A program made the translations under genes and the position numbers. Under the pieces are notes generated by a model. It searched no databases. It was not told the DNA's origin and saw only the letters and a list, made by a program, of their open reading frames with translations. From Diaphorobacter sp. HDW4A (GTDB taxonomy: Bacteria; Pseudomonadota; Gammaproteobacteria; Burkholderiales; Burkholderiaceae_C), in NCBI RefSeq assembly GCF_011305995.1, contig NZ_CP049910.1, positions 1,240,001 through 1,304,000 of the forward strand: 64,000 nt of DNA. The letters run 5' to 3'. The number at the start of each line of letters is the position of its first letter. Position 1 is the first letter of the stretch. Below are positions 36,655 through 45,370 of the stretch, piece by piece.

Positions 36655-37842
36655 ATGAATACAGCGTTCATTCAACAAGCACTGGAGGGAGATCGCCGGG
36701 CCATCGGCAGGGCGATCAGTGCGCTGGAAAACGGCGGCGAGTCCGCGTATGCCATCCGTCATGCGATGGCTGCGAAACAGGGCCGCGCCCATGTCATCGG
36801 AGTGACCGGACCACCGGGGGGAGGCAAGTCGACGCTGGTCTCCGCGATGATCCGCTGCCTGCGCGAGCGCGGTCTGACCGTGGCCGTTGCTGCGGTGGAT
36901 CCGTCCAGTCCGTTCACGGGCGGTGCGGTGCTCGGCGACCGCATCCGCATGGGAGACCGTCAGTCGGACGAGGGCGTATTCATCCGCTCGCTGGCGTCGC
37001 GCGGTCACCTCGGCGGACTCGCCACGGCGGCGTCTGACGTGATCGACCTGTTCGACGCCTCGGGCTTCGACGTGGTCATCGTCGAGACCGTCGGAGCAGG
37101 GCAGTCCGAGGTGGAGATCACGCGCTACGCCGACACCAAGATCGTCGTCTGCCCGCCCGGGCTGGGCGATGATGTGCAGGCCATCAAGGCGGGGATTCTG
37201 GAGATCGCCGACGTCTTCGTCGTCACCAAGTCCGACCTTCCTGATTCGCGCAAGACCGAGGCCGATCTGCGCGCGATGCTTGCGCTGCGCAAGGAGAAGA
37301 ATGCGCTGCCCGAGGTGCTGAAGGTCGTGGCTACCACTGGTGAGGGCGTCGACACCCTGGTGCAAGTGCTCACGCAGCGCACGGCGCGCGGTGTGCGGCA
37401 TGAGATCGGTGGGGCGAGGGAGGCGTATCGACAACTGTCGAAATACATCGCCGCAGACAACGTCGCCAATCTGCTGGGCATGGAGTTGGTTGCCGCGTCC
37501 AAAGGAAGCACCACGCTGCGCATGAAGGTGCAGCGCAAGCACATCAATTTCAACGGTAAGTGCCACGGGGGGATCCTGTTCTCGTTGGGCGACATGGCGC
37601 TGGGGCTGGCCTGCAATTCGCATGGACAGCTTGCCACGTTGGTGGATGGGCAATTGAGCATTTCCACCGCAGTGGATGAGGGCGACTGGCTGATCGCGCA
37701 CGCCTACGAGGTCAGCCGCTCGCGAAAGATCGGCAGCTATCAGGTGCGGATCTCTCGGGCCTCGGACGACGCACACATCGCGTTGATTCATGGAACCGTG
37801 TATGTGCTGGATCGCCCGCCGGTTGGCGCCAATGATGAGTGA
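36655..37842 (+). CDS. MeaB-type G-protein chaperone fused to a hotdog thioesterase
   Basis: This 395-residue protein has two parts. Residues 1 to about 255 are a MeaB/ArgK GTPase that protects and reloads B12-mutases: Walker A GVTGPPGGGKST at 49-60, AVDPSSPFTGGAVLGDRIRM, ETVGAGQSE at 145-152 and TKSD at 191-194. Residues about 262-395 match PaaI-like hotdog thioesterases, with NFNGKCHGGILFSLGDMALG holding the HGG and catalytic Asp and TLVDGQLSISTAVDEGD after it. Ordinary MeaB has a helical dimerisation arm where this domain sits. The junction is in one frame, with no sign of error. It starts five bases after the mutase. Confidence 0.88.
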   Translation: MNTAFIQQALEGDRRAIGRAISALENGGESAYAIRHAMAAKQGRAHVIGVTGPPGGGKSTLVSAMIRCLRERGLTVAVAAVDPSSPFTGGAVLGDRIRMGDRQSDEGVFIRSLASRGHLGGLATAASDVIDLFDASGFDVVIVETVGAGQSEVEITRYADTKIVVCPPGLGDDVQAIKAGILEIADVFVVTKSDLPDSRKTEADLRAMLALRKEKNALPEVLKVVATTGEGVDTLVQVLTQRTARGVRHEIGGAREAYRQLSKYIAADNVANLLGMELVAASKGSTTLRMKVQRKHINFNGKCHGGILFSLGDMALGLACNSHGQLATLVDGQLSISTAVDEGDWLIAHAYEVSRSRKIGSYQVRISRASDDAHIALIHGTVYVLDRPPVGANDE

Positions 37843-37851
37843 GGTGACGCA

Positions 37852-38196
37852 ATGAGCACATCGATTCCATCCGGTACGACCCTGAGAGGGCGACAGCAGG
37901 TGCGCCATCTCAAGCGCCAGATGCGTACCGGGGCCTGCGAAACAGCGGCACCCGAGGCACGCGAGACCGGGCAGAGCAGCGTGGTGGAACTGCTGGAGCG
38001 CAGCATGCGTTTCGGGCACGAACGCCTTGCGATGAAGCGTCTTGAGCAAGCCGTCCATCTGGGGGCGACGCTTTCGGACGCCCACTGGAAATACTGCCGT
38101 GCCGTCGCTTTGCGGTCGGTCGATCGGTCGCTGCAGGAATGTTTTCTCGCGCTGGCGATTCGGCACGGCCATTCATCGTTCACCCACTCGAATTGA
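37852..38196 (+). CDS. Hypothetical small basic protein in the mutase operon
   Basis: This 114-residue protein is not recognised. GAGGTGACGC precedes the ATG, nine bases after the MeaB-fusion stop, and codon use matches the neighbours, so I regard it as real. The first 45 residues are polar and Arg-rich. The rest is probably helical (VVELLERSMRFGHERLAMKR, then DAHWKYCRAVALRSVDRSL). No motif indicates function; a partner of the mutase or ligase is only a guess from position. Confidence 0.6.
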   Translation: MSTSIPSGTTLRGRQQVRHLKRQMRTGACETAAPEARETGQSSVVELLERSMRFGHERLAMKRLEQAVHLGATLSDAHWKYCRAVALRSVDRSLQECFLALAIRHGHSSFTHSN

Positions 38197-38221
38197 GCAA
38201 TTTTTCCCGCCTGGAGCCGAT

Positions 38222-40183
38222 GTGCAAACCACTTTTCCCCGGTTGATGCTGCAGCAAGCCGCTGCCCGCCCGCAGGCCCCCGCCATGCGGGAGAAGGAGT
38301 ACGGCATCTGGCAGACTACGACATGGTCCGAGCTTGCGACGCTGGTGCAGGCGCTGGCCTGCGGCCTGCATGACGCGGGCTTGCAGCCGGGCGAACATCT
38401 GGTGCTGCTGGGCAGCAACCGTCCGCGTCTCTATGCGGCGATGCTCGCAGCCCAGTCGCTCGGTGCGATTCCGGTGCCGCTCTATCAGGACGCGGTGGCG
38501 ACGGAATGCGTGTTCCCCATCAACAATGCCGAGGTTCGCTTCTGCATCGTCGAAGATCAGGAGCAAGTGGACAAACTGCTCGAAGTGCGCGAGCAATGTC
38601 CGCAACTCGTTCACATCTGGTATGACGAACCGAGGGGGCTGCGCAATTACGATGAGCCCGACTTGTCGGCGCTCGATGCGCTGGTCGAGCGGGGGCAGCA
38701 GTTCTCGCAGCTGCATCCGGCTTTCTTTGTGAAGCGGGTGGAAGCGGGCAGTGCCTCCGATGTGGCCGCAATGTTCTTCACCAGTGGCACGACGGGCAAT
38801 CCGAAGGGCGTGGTGCACACGCATGGATCGCTCATCGACCGCGCGCAGGCGGGAGCCAAATTCGACAACCTGAAGAACACCGAAGAAGTGCTGGCCTATC
38901 TGCCGCCCGCATGGATCGGGCAGAACATCTTCTCGTATGCGCAGTGGCTGGTGGTGGGCTATGTGGTGAACTGCCCGGAGAGCGCGAGTACGGTCTCGAT
39001 CGATCTCAAGGAGGTAGGGCCCACCTACTATTTCGCGCCACCACGAGTGTTCGAGGGCCTGCTCACCAACGTGATGATTCGCATGGAGGACGCCGGTCCG
39101 ATCATGCGCCGCATGTTCCATTCGTGCATGTCGGTGGCAAGGCGCGTGGGGCCGGCGCTGCTAGATCGCAAGCCCGTCGGCTGGCTCGACCGCGTCAAAT
39201 ATCGGGTTGGCAATCTGCTCATCTATGGGCCGCTGCGCAATAACCTGGGATTCTCGCGGGTGCGTGTGGCCTACACGGCGGGAGAAGCCATTGGTCCCGA
39301 CCTGTTCAGCTTCTACCGATCCATCGGGGTGAACCTCAAGCAACTCTATGGATCGACCGAGACCGCCGTGTTCGTCTGCCTGCATCCCGACAACGAGGCA
39401 CGCTCGGACACCGTTGGCGTGCCGTGCGATGGCGTGCAGATCAAGGTCAGCGACAGCGGCGAGGTGCTGGTGAAGTCGCCGGGGCTGCTCAAGGAGTACT
39501 ACAAGAATCCCAAAGCCACGGCCGAGGTGATTTCCGAAGACGGCTGGTATCACACCAGCGATGCCGGGTTCATCGATGCAAGCGGGCATCTCAAGATCAT
39601 CGACCGCGTCAAGGACGTGGGGCGGCTGCAGGGTGGTGCGTTCTCCAATGCGATGTTTGCGCCCAAGTACGTGGAGAACAAGCTCAAGTTCTTCTCGTTC
39701 ATCAAAGAGGCAGTGGCCTTCGGCGACGGGCGTGACCGGGTGTGCGTGATGCTCAACATCGACTTCGACGCCGTGGGCAACTGGGCTGAACGCAAGAACC
39801 TTCCCTATGCGGGATACACCGATCTGGCAGGCAAGTCGGAGGTGAGCGATTTCATCCGCGAGTGCGTGGAAAAGGTCAACGAAGACCTCTCGCGCGACAG
39901 CTTGCTGGCAGGCAGTCAGGTCAGTCGCTTTCTGGTGCTGCACAAGGAGCTCGATGCCGACGATGGAGAGCTCACGCGCACCAACAAGGTCCGCCGTGGA
40001 TTCATCGGCGAGAAGTACTCCGTGCTGGTCGATGCGCTCTACAGCGCGCAGTCGGAGCAGTACGTGCAGACCCAGGTGAAATACGAGGACGGGAGAACCG
40101 GCAGCATTAGCGCGACGCTCAAGTTGCTTGACGCCAGAACGTTCCCACCTTTGAGAGTCGAAGCAGGAGTCGCCACCGTATGA
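38222..40183 (+). CDS. AMP-forming acyl-CoA ligase (long-chain acyl-CoA synthetase-like)
   Basis: This ligase has 653 residues from the GTG at 38222 with GGAG upstream; the earlier ATG at 38042 lies inside the previous gene. It is an adenylate-forming enzyme with the P-loop FFTSGTTGNPKGVVHTHG, the A5 motif LYGSTET, the YHTSDAG region and IIDRVKDVGRLQGG in place of the more common DRKKD. It should activate a carboxylic acid to the CoA thioester that the mutase or later enzymes use. It overlaps livG by four bases, so transport and activation are coupled in one transcript. Confidence 0.9.
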   Translation: MQTTFPRLMLQQAAARPQAPAMREKEYGIWQTTTWSELATLVQALACGLHDAGLQPGEHLVLLGSNRPRLYAAMLAAQSLGAIPVPLYQDAVATECVFPINNAEVRFCIVEDQEQVDKLLEVREQCPQLVHIWYDEPRGLRNYDEPDLSALDALVERGQQFSQLHPAFFVKRVEAGSASDVAAMFFTSGTTGNPKGVVHTHGSLIDRAQAGAKFDNLKNTEEVLAYLPPAWIGQNIFSYAQWLVVGYVVNCPESASTVSIDLKEVGPTYYFAPPRVFEGLLTNVMIRMEDAGPIMRRMFHSCMSVARRVGPALLDRKPVGWLDRVKYRVGNLLIYGPLRNNLGFSRVRVAYTAGEAIGPDLFSFYRSIGVNLKQLYGSTETAVFVCLHPDNEARSDTVGVPCDGVQIKVSDSGEVLVKSPGLLKEYYKNPKATAEVISEDGWYHTSDAGFIDASGHLKIIDRVKDVGRLQGGAFSNAMFAPKYVENKLKFFSFIKEAVAFGDGRDRVCVMLNIDFDAVGNWAERKNLPYAGYTDLAGKSEVSDFIRECVEKVNEDLSRDSLLAGSQVSRFLVLHKELDADDGELTRTNKVRRGFIGEKYSVLVDALYSAQSEQYVQTQVKYEDGRTGSISATLKLLDARTFPPLRVEAGVATV

Positions 40184-40977
40184 GCAAGAAAAAAATTGGC
40201 GACGTCATTCTGGACGTGCAGCACATCAGCCTGCGATTCGGCGGCGTGAAGGCGCTCACCGACATCAGCCTGAATGTGCGCCAGCATGAGGTGCGTTCCA
40301 TCATCGGGCCGAACGGTGCGGGCAAGAGCTCCATGCTCAACTGCATCAACGGGGTGTACACGCCGCAGGAAGGAACCATCACCTTCAAGGGCAAGGCCTT
40401 CAAGCACCTGAGCAGCCGTGAGGTGGCGGAGATGGGCGTGGCGCGTACCTTCCAGAATCTGGCGCTGTTCAAGGGCATGAGCGTCATCGACAACATCATG
40501 ACCGGCCGCAATCTGCGCATCAAAAGCAGCCTGCTGTCGCAGGCCTTTCGTAACCCGTTCGGCATCGGCGGGGCACAGTGCGAGGAAGAGCGGCACCGGG
40601 CCTTCGTCGAGCACATCATCGATTTTCTGGAAATCCAGGCCCATCGCAAGACGCCGGTCGGTCAGCTCCCCTACGGACTGCAGAAACGAGTGGACCTTGG
40701 CCGCGCACTCGCGATGGAGCCGCAGGTGCTGCTGCTCGACGAGCCGATGGCGGGCATGAATCTGGAAGAGAAGCAGGACATGTGCCGCTTCATTCTGGAT
40801 GTGAACGACGAGTTCGGAACCACCATCGTGCTGATCGAACACGACATGGGGGTGGTGATGGACATCTCCGACCGCGTCGTGGTGCTCGACTACGGCAAGA
40901 AGATCGCCGACGGCACTCCGGATGAAGTGCTCCACAACGAAGAGGTGATCCGGGCGTACCTCGGCACCACTCACTGA
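40180..40977 (+). CDS. livG: Branched-chain-type ABC transporter ATPase (LivG), second system
   Basis: This 265-residue ATPase has Walker A GPNGAGKSS, signature LPYGLQKRVDLG, Walker B VLLLDEPMAGMN and LIEHDMGVVMD. It overlaps the acyl-CoA ligase by four bases. It is clearly a different paralogue from the LivG at 29717. Confidence 0.92.
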   Translation: MSKKKIGDVILDVQHISLRFGGVKALTDISLNVRQHEVRSIIGPNGAGKSSMLNCINGVYTPQEGTITFKGKAFKHLSSREVAEMGVARTFQNLALFKGMSVIDNIMTGRNLRIKSSLLSQAFRNPFGIGGAQCEEERHRAFVEHIIDFLEIQAHRKTPVGQLPYGLQKRVDLGRALAMEPQVLLLDEPMAGMNLEEKQDMCRFILDVNDEFGTTIVLIEHDMGVVMDISDRVVVLDYGKKIADGTPDEVLHNEEVIRAYLGTTH

Positions 40978-40995
40978 TCGCATCCGGAGGCGCAC

Positions 40996-41925
40996 ATGTC
41001 ATTCTTTCTGGAAACTGTGTTCGGCGGTCTGATGGCGGGAATGCTCTACGCGCTGGTGGCGCTGGGCTTCGTGCTGATCTTCAAGGCCTCGGGCGTATTC
41101 AATTTTGCGCAGGGCGCCATGGTGCTGTTCGCGGCGCTGGCGATGGCGCGCTTCTCCGAGTGGATTCCCCAGTGGTTCGGCATCAAGAGCCTGCTGGTGG
41201 CGAATCTCATCGCCTTCGTGCTCGCGGGCCTGTGCATGCTGGTGATCGCATGGCTCGTGGAACGGCTGGCGCTGCGCTATCTGGTCAACCAGGAAGGCGC
41301 GACGCTGCTGATGGCGACGCTCGGTATCTCGTATTTTCTGGATGGATTGGGGCAGACCCTCTTCGGCAGCAACATCTACCAGATCAACATCGGCATGCCC
41401 AAGGACCCCGTGTTCGTTCTGGACCAGACCTTCGAAGGCGGCCTGCTGATCAACAAGGAGGACCTGTATGCAGCGTTGATCGCCGCCGTGCTGGTGGGCG
41501 TGCTGTCCGTGTTCTTCCAGAAGACCGGCACCGGGCGCGCCCTGCGTGCGGTGGCCGATGACCACCAGGCGGCGCTGTCCATTGGCATTCCGCTCAACCG
41601 CATCTGGGTGATCGTGTGGAGCGTCGCGGGCGTCGTGGCGCTGGTGGCGGGAATGATCTGGGGCTCCAAGCTCGGGGTGCAGTTCTCGCTGGCATCGGTG
41701 GCGCTGCGGGCGTTGCCGGTGATCATTCTCGGCGGCCTTACATCGGTGCCGGGAGCCATCATCGGCGGTCTGATCATCGGCGTGGGGGAGAAGCTCTCCG
41801 AGGTCTATCTTGGCCCGCTGGTCGGCGGCGGCATCGAGATCTGGTTCGCCTACGTGTTGGCACTGATCTTCCTGCTGTTCCGGCCGCAGGGACTGTTCGG
41901 CGAAAAGATCATCGACCGCGTCTGA
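40996..41925 (+). CDS. livH: Branched-chain-type ABC transporter permease (LivH), second system
   Basis: This 309-residue permease has the LivH segment SGVFNFAQGAMVLFAALAM and the loop RALRAVADDHQAALSIGIP. About eight hydrophobic helices are visible. GGAGG precedes the ATG. It is followed by a 72-base gap with an octamer repeat before livM. Confidence 0.92.
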   Translation: MSFFLETVFGGLMAGMLYALVALGFVLIFKASGVFNFAQGAMVLFAALAMARFSEWIPQWFGIKSLLVANLIAFVLAGLCMLVIAWLVERLALRYLVNQEGATLLMATLGISYFLDGLGQTLFGSNIYQINIGMPKDPVFVLDQTFEGGLLINKEDLYAALIAAVLVGVLSVFFQKTGTGRALRAVADDHQAALSIGIPLNRIWVIVWSVAGVVALVAGMIWGSKLGVQFSLASVALRALPVIILGGLTSVPGAIIGGLIIGVGEKLSEVYLGPLVGGGIEIWFAYVLALIFLLFRPQGLFGEKIIDRV

Positions 41926-41947
41926 TCCTCGAATCAGCCTCCTCTTC

Positions 41948-41971
41948 AACGCTCCAACGCTCCAACGCTCC
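41948..41971 (+). repeat. Triple octamer repeat between livH and livM
   Basis: AACGCTCC occurs three times in immediate tandem at 41948-41955, 41956-41963 and 41964-41971. Eight-base units in a non-coding gap can change number by slippage. Here that would alter only the spacing between the two permease genes. Confidence 0.8.
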
Positions 41972-41997
41972 AACCCCGCAACGACAAGAGACACCCC

Positions 41998-43074
41998 ATG
42001 CTTTACAGAGAAAATGGCCAGATCAAGACCAGCTACCGTTTGGATCAGCAGATTCTTCCGATTGCGCAGGACAGGTATGCGTTGATCATCTTGCTGGTGA
42101 TCGCATGTGTTGTCATCCCGAGCGTGGCGTCAGACTACGTGCTGCGCGCCATCGGCATTCCGTTTTTGATCATGTCGCTGGCGGCGCTCGGCGTGAATAT
42201 TCTGGTGGGCTACTGCGGTCAGATCTCGCTCGGCTCGGGTGCTTTCATGGCTATTGGCGCTTATGGCGCGTTCAACGTCATGGCGCGGGTGCAGGACATG
42301 CCGCAGGTGCCCGCGTTGCTGCTTGGCGGATTCTTCGCCATGGCCTACGGAGTCATCTTCGGTTTGCCGAGTTTGCGCGTGAAAGGGTTGTATTTGGCGG
42401 TGGCCACGCTTGCGGCGCAGTTCTTCAGCGACTGGTTGTTCCTGCGTGTGAAGTGGCTCACCAACAATTCGTCTTCGGGTTCGGTGTCGGTGGGCAATCT
42501 GCATGTTGGCCCGTGGCAGATCGACTCTCCGGTGAGCAAGTATCTGTTCTGCCTTGCCTTCGTGATCTTCTTTGCACTCATCGCCAAGAACCTCGTGCGC
42601 AGCGCTGCTGGCCGTGAATGGATGGCGATTCGCGACATGGATGTGGCGGCGTCGGTGATCGGCATTCGCCCTATGTACGCAAAGCTCAGTGCGTTCGCGG
42701 TCAGCTCCTTCATCATAGGCATCGCCGGGGGGCTGTGGGCCTTCGTGCACTTGGGCGCATGGGAGCCCGCTGCGTTCTCCGTGGAGATCTCGTTTCGCCT
42801 GCTCTTCATGGTGATCATCGGCGGCATGGGCTCGATCATGGGCGGCTTTCTGGGCGCCGCATTCATGGTGCTGCTGCCCATCTTCCTGAGCCAGGCCCTG
42901 CCTGCGCTGGGCGCCATCTTTGGATTGACGATCTCCACGGCCACGGTCGCGCACATCGAAACCATGATCTTCGGGGGACTCATCGTTTGGTTCCTCATTG
43001 TGGAGCCGCACGGGCTCAGCAAGCTGTGGGCTCTCGGAAAACAACGTTTGAGGATCTGGCCATTTCCTCATTGA
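41998..43074 (+). CDS. livM: Branched-chain-type ABC transporter permease (LivM), second system
   Basis: This 358-residue permease has an N-terminal extension of about 20 residues before the first helix and carries LivM motifs NILVGYCGQISLGSGAFMAI and AIRDMDVAASVIGI. It is about 70 residues longer than the LivM of the first system. The C-terminus (LWALGKQRLRIWPFPH) is basic and cytoplasmic. Confidence 0.92.
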   Translation: MLYRENGQIKTSYRLDQQILPIAQDRYALIILLVIACVVIPSVASDYVLRAIGIPFLIMSLAALGVNILVGYCGQISLGSGAFMAIGAYGAFNVMARVQDMPQVPALLLGGFFAMAYGVIFGLPSLRVKGLYLAVATLAAQFFSDWLFLRVKWLTNNSSSGSVSVGNLHVGPWQIDSPVSKYLFCLAFVIFFALIAKNLVRSAAGREWMAIRDMDVAASVIGIRPMYAKLSAFAVSSFIIGIAGGLWAFVHLGAWEPAAFSVEISFRLLFMVIIGGMGSIMGGFLGAAFMVLLPIFLSQALPALGAIFGLTISTATVAHIETMIFGGLIVWFLIVEPHGLSKLWALGKQRLRIWPFPH

Positions 43075-43142
43075 TTGTGGGCGTCCCCGAACGGGGCGTC
43101 AGCTGTGAATCGGCCGTATGAAAACAACTGATTGGAGACACG

Positions 43143-44468
43143 ATGAAACGCACCCTTGCCACCTTGAGCGCAGCGGTCGCCGCGCTCGCATCCGTCGCTT
43201 CGGGGCCCGCTGCAGCGCAGGACAAACAGCAGTATTTCCCGATGCTGACTTTCCGCACAGGGCCGTATGCGCCCAGCGGCACGCCGTGGGCCAATGGCTT
43301 TCTCGACTACTACAAGCTGGTGAATTTGAACGGCGGCATCAACGGGGTCAAGGTGATGTGGGAGGAGTGCGAGACGGGCTACGCCACAGACCGTGGCGTC
43401 GAATGCTATGAGCGGCTGAAAGACAAGCATGGTGGTGCGACCGTGTTCCAGACCATGTCCACCGGCATCACGTTTGCGCTGACCGAGCGCGGCGCAGCCG
43501 ACAGGATTCCAATCCTCACACCAGCCTATGGCGTGAGCGAGAGCGCGGACGGCGAGGCCTACAAATGGAGCTTCCCGATTGGCGGAACGCACTGGGCATC
43601 GGCCGACACGCAGTTCCAGTATCTCGCGCAGAAGGCGGGCGGTGTGGACAAGCTCAAGGGCAAGAAGGTCACGCTGCTCTATCACGACAGCCCTTACGGC
43701 AAGGAGTCCATCCCGGTGCTGACCGCACGTGCCAAGGCGAACGGGGTCGAGTTGGCTACTCTTCCCGTGTCCCACCCCGGCGTGGACCAGAAGGCCGCGT
43801 GGCTGCAGATTCGCCAGAGCCGCCCGGACTATGTGCTGCTGTGGGGCTGGGGCGTGATGAACTCGACTGCGTTGAAGGAAGCGCAGTCCACGGGTTATGC
43901 GCGCAACAAGATGATCGGCGTGTGGCCTTCGGGCTCCGAGTCCGACGTGAAGGGCATTGCCGGTGCCGACGGCTACAGCGCCGTGCTGCTGTTGCCTGGG
44001 CCAGGCGCCAGTTCCAAGATTGCCAAGGAAGTGCTCGAGAAGCTGCACGCCAAGGGTAATGGATCGGGGCCGAAGGAAGAGGTGGGTGAGGCGCTCTACA
44101 TGCGCGGCATGATGAACGCGATGATGTCGGTGGAAGGCGTTCGCCGTGCGCAGGAGAAGTTCGGCAAGGGCAAGGTGATGTCCGCCGTGCAGGCACGCTG
44201 GGGTTACGAGAACCTCAACATCGACCAGAAGCGTCTGGAGGAGTTGGGCATCGCAGACATCATGCGACCCATCGCCACTACCTGCAAGGACCACATGGGG
44301 CCATCGTCGGCCAAGGCCTATACATGGGACGGCAGCAAGTGGAACGCGAGTTCGGACTGGCTGCAGGCCGACCCGAACGTGATCAAGCCCTTGCTCAAGG
44401 AAGCGGTAGACAGGCATCTGGCCGAGAAGAAGCAGACGCGTCGCTCAGCCGAAGACTGCAATTCGTAG
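43143..44468 (+). CDS. ABC transporter substrate-binding protein (LivJ-like), second system
   Basis: This 441-residue periplasmic protein has a signal peptide ending GPAAAQDKQ. It is longer than LivJ and belongs to the group with the start FPMLTFRTGPYAPSGTPWAN and internal VMWEECETGYATDRGVECYE, which I associate with Liv systems beside acyl-CoA ligases in Burkholderiales. It also has LLYHDSPYGKESIPVL, LLWGWGVMNSTALKEA and GVWPSGSESD. The ligand is presumably the acid activated by the neighbouring ligases. Confidence 0.9.
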   Translation: MKRTLATLSAAVAALASVASGPAAAQDKQQYFPMLTFRTGPYAPSGTPWANGFLDYYKLVNLNGGINGVKVMWEECETGYATDRGVECYERLKDKHGGATVFQTMSTGITFALTERGAADRIPILTPAYGVSESADGEAYKWSFPIGGTHWASADTQFQYLAQKAGGVDKLKGKKVTLLYHDSPYGKESIPVLTARAKANGVELATLPVSHPGVDQKAAWLQIRQSRPDYVLLWGWGVMNSTALKEAQSTGYARNKMIGVWPSGSESDVKGIAGADGYSAVLLLPGPGASSKIAKEVLEKLHAKGNGSGPKEEVGEALYMRGMMNAMMSVEGVRRAQEKFGKGKVMSAVQARWGYENLNIDQKRLEELGIADIMRPIATTCKDHMGPSSAKAYTWDGSKWNASSDWLQADPNVIKPLLKEAVDRHLAEKKQTRRSAEDCNS

Positions 44469-44534
44469 CCCGGACTCCGGCCTTTCAACGCGGGGATGCG
44501 TTGGTTCGTATCCCCGCACGTTGGACACCTTTGC

Positions 44535-45338
44535 ATGAATAACATCGTTCTGAACGTCAACGGCATCGAGGTCATCTACAACCACGTGATCCTCGTGCTC
44601 AAGGGCGTTTCGCTGACTTTGGCCGAGGGCCAGGTCGCAGCCATCCTCGGCGGCAATGGCGCGGGCAAGACCACCACATTGCGCGCTATTTCCAACTTGC
44701 TCAAAGGTGAGCGTGGCGAGGTCACCAAGGGCAGCATCGAACTGCGCGGCGAACGCATCGATAGCCTGTCTCCGGCACAGCTCGTGCAGCGCGGCGTGGT
44801 GCAGGTGATGGAAGGGCGGCACTGCTTTGCGCACCTCACCATCGAGGAGAACCTGCTGACCGGCTGCTACACGCGCAGCGACAAGGCGGAGATTTCCCGA
44901 AACCTCGAGAAGGTGTATACCTACTTTCCGCGCCTCAAGACCCGGCGCAGTTCGCAGGCCGCCTACACCTCCGGCGGCGAGCAGCAGATGTGCGCCATCG
45001 GCCGCGCGCTGATGACGAACCCGAGCGTGGTGCTGCTCGATGAACCGTCGATGGGACTGGCGCCGCAGATCGTCGAGGAAGTCTTCGAGATCGTGAAGGA
45101 TCTCAACCGCAAGGAGCGGGTGAGCTTTCTGATTGCGGAGCAGAACACCAACATGGCGCTGAAGTATGCCGACTACGGCTACATCCTTGAAAGTGGCCGC
45201 GTGGTGATGGACGGGCGCGCTGAAGACCTGCGCAGCAACGAGGACGTCAAGGAGTTCTATCTCGGCGTGGGTGGTGAAGAGCGCAAGAGCTTTCGCGAAG
45301 TCAAGAGCTACAAGCGCCGCAAGCGCTGGTTGGCTTGA
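44535..45338 (+). CDS. livF: Branched-chain-type ABC transporter ATPase (LivF), second system
   Basis: This ATPase has 267 residues from the ATG at 44535. It has Walker A GGNGAGKTT, signature SGGEQQMC, Walker B VVLLDEPSMGLAP and LIAEQNTNMAL. The C-terminus extends past the usual end with a basic stretch, SYKRRKRWLA. Confidence 0.92.
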   Translation: MNNIVLNVNGIEVIYNHVILVLKGVSLTLAEGQVAAILGGNGAGKTTTLRAISNLLKGERGEVTKGSIELRGERIDSLSPAQLVQRGVVQVMEGRHCFAHLTIEENLLTGCYTRSDKAEISRNLEKVYTYFPRLKTRRSSQAAYTSGGEQQMCAIGRALMTNPSVVLLDEPSMGLAPQIVEEVFEIVKDLNRKERVSFLIAEQNTNMALKYADYGYILESGRVVMDGRAEDLRSNEDVKEFYLGVGGEERKSFREVKSYKRRKRWLA

Positions 45339-45370
45339 GCGGTTTGCCCCTGCCTGCGTTACTTCACCGG

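Noticed and set aside
38042..38221. ATG start giving a 713-residue acyl-CoA ligase
   Set aside because: It overlaps the upstream small gene with no ligase-like sequence; the GTG at 38222 has a good ribosome-binding site.
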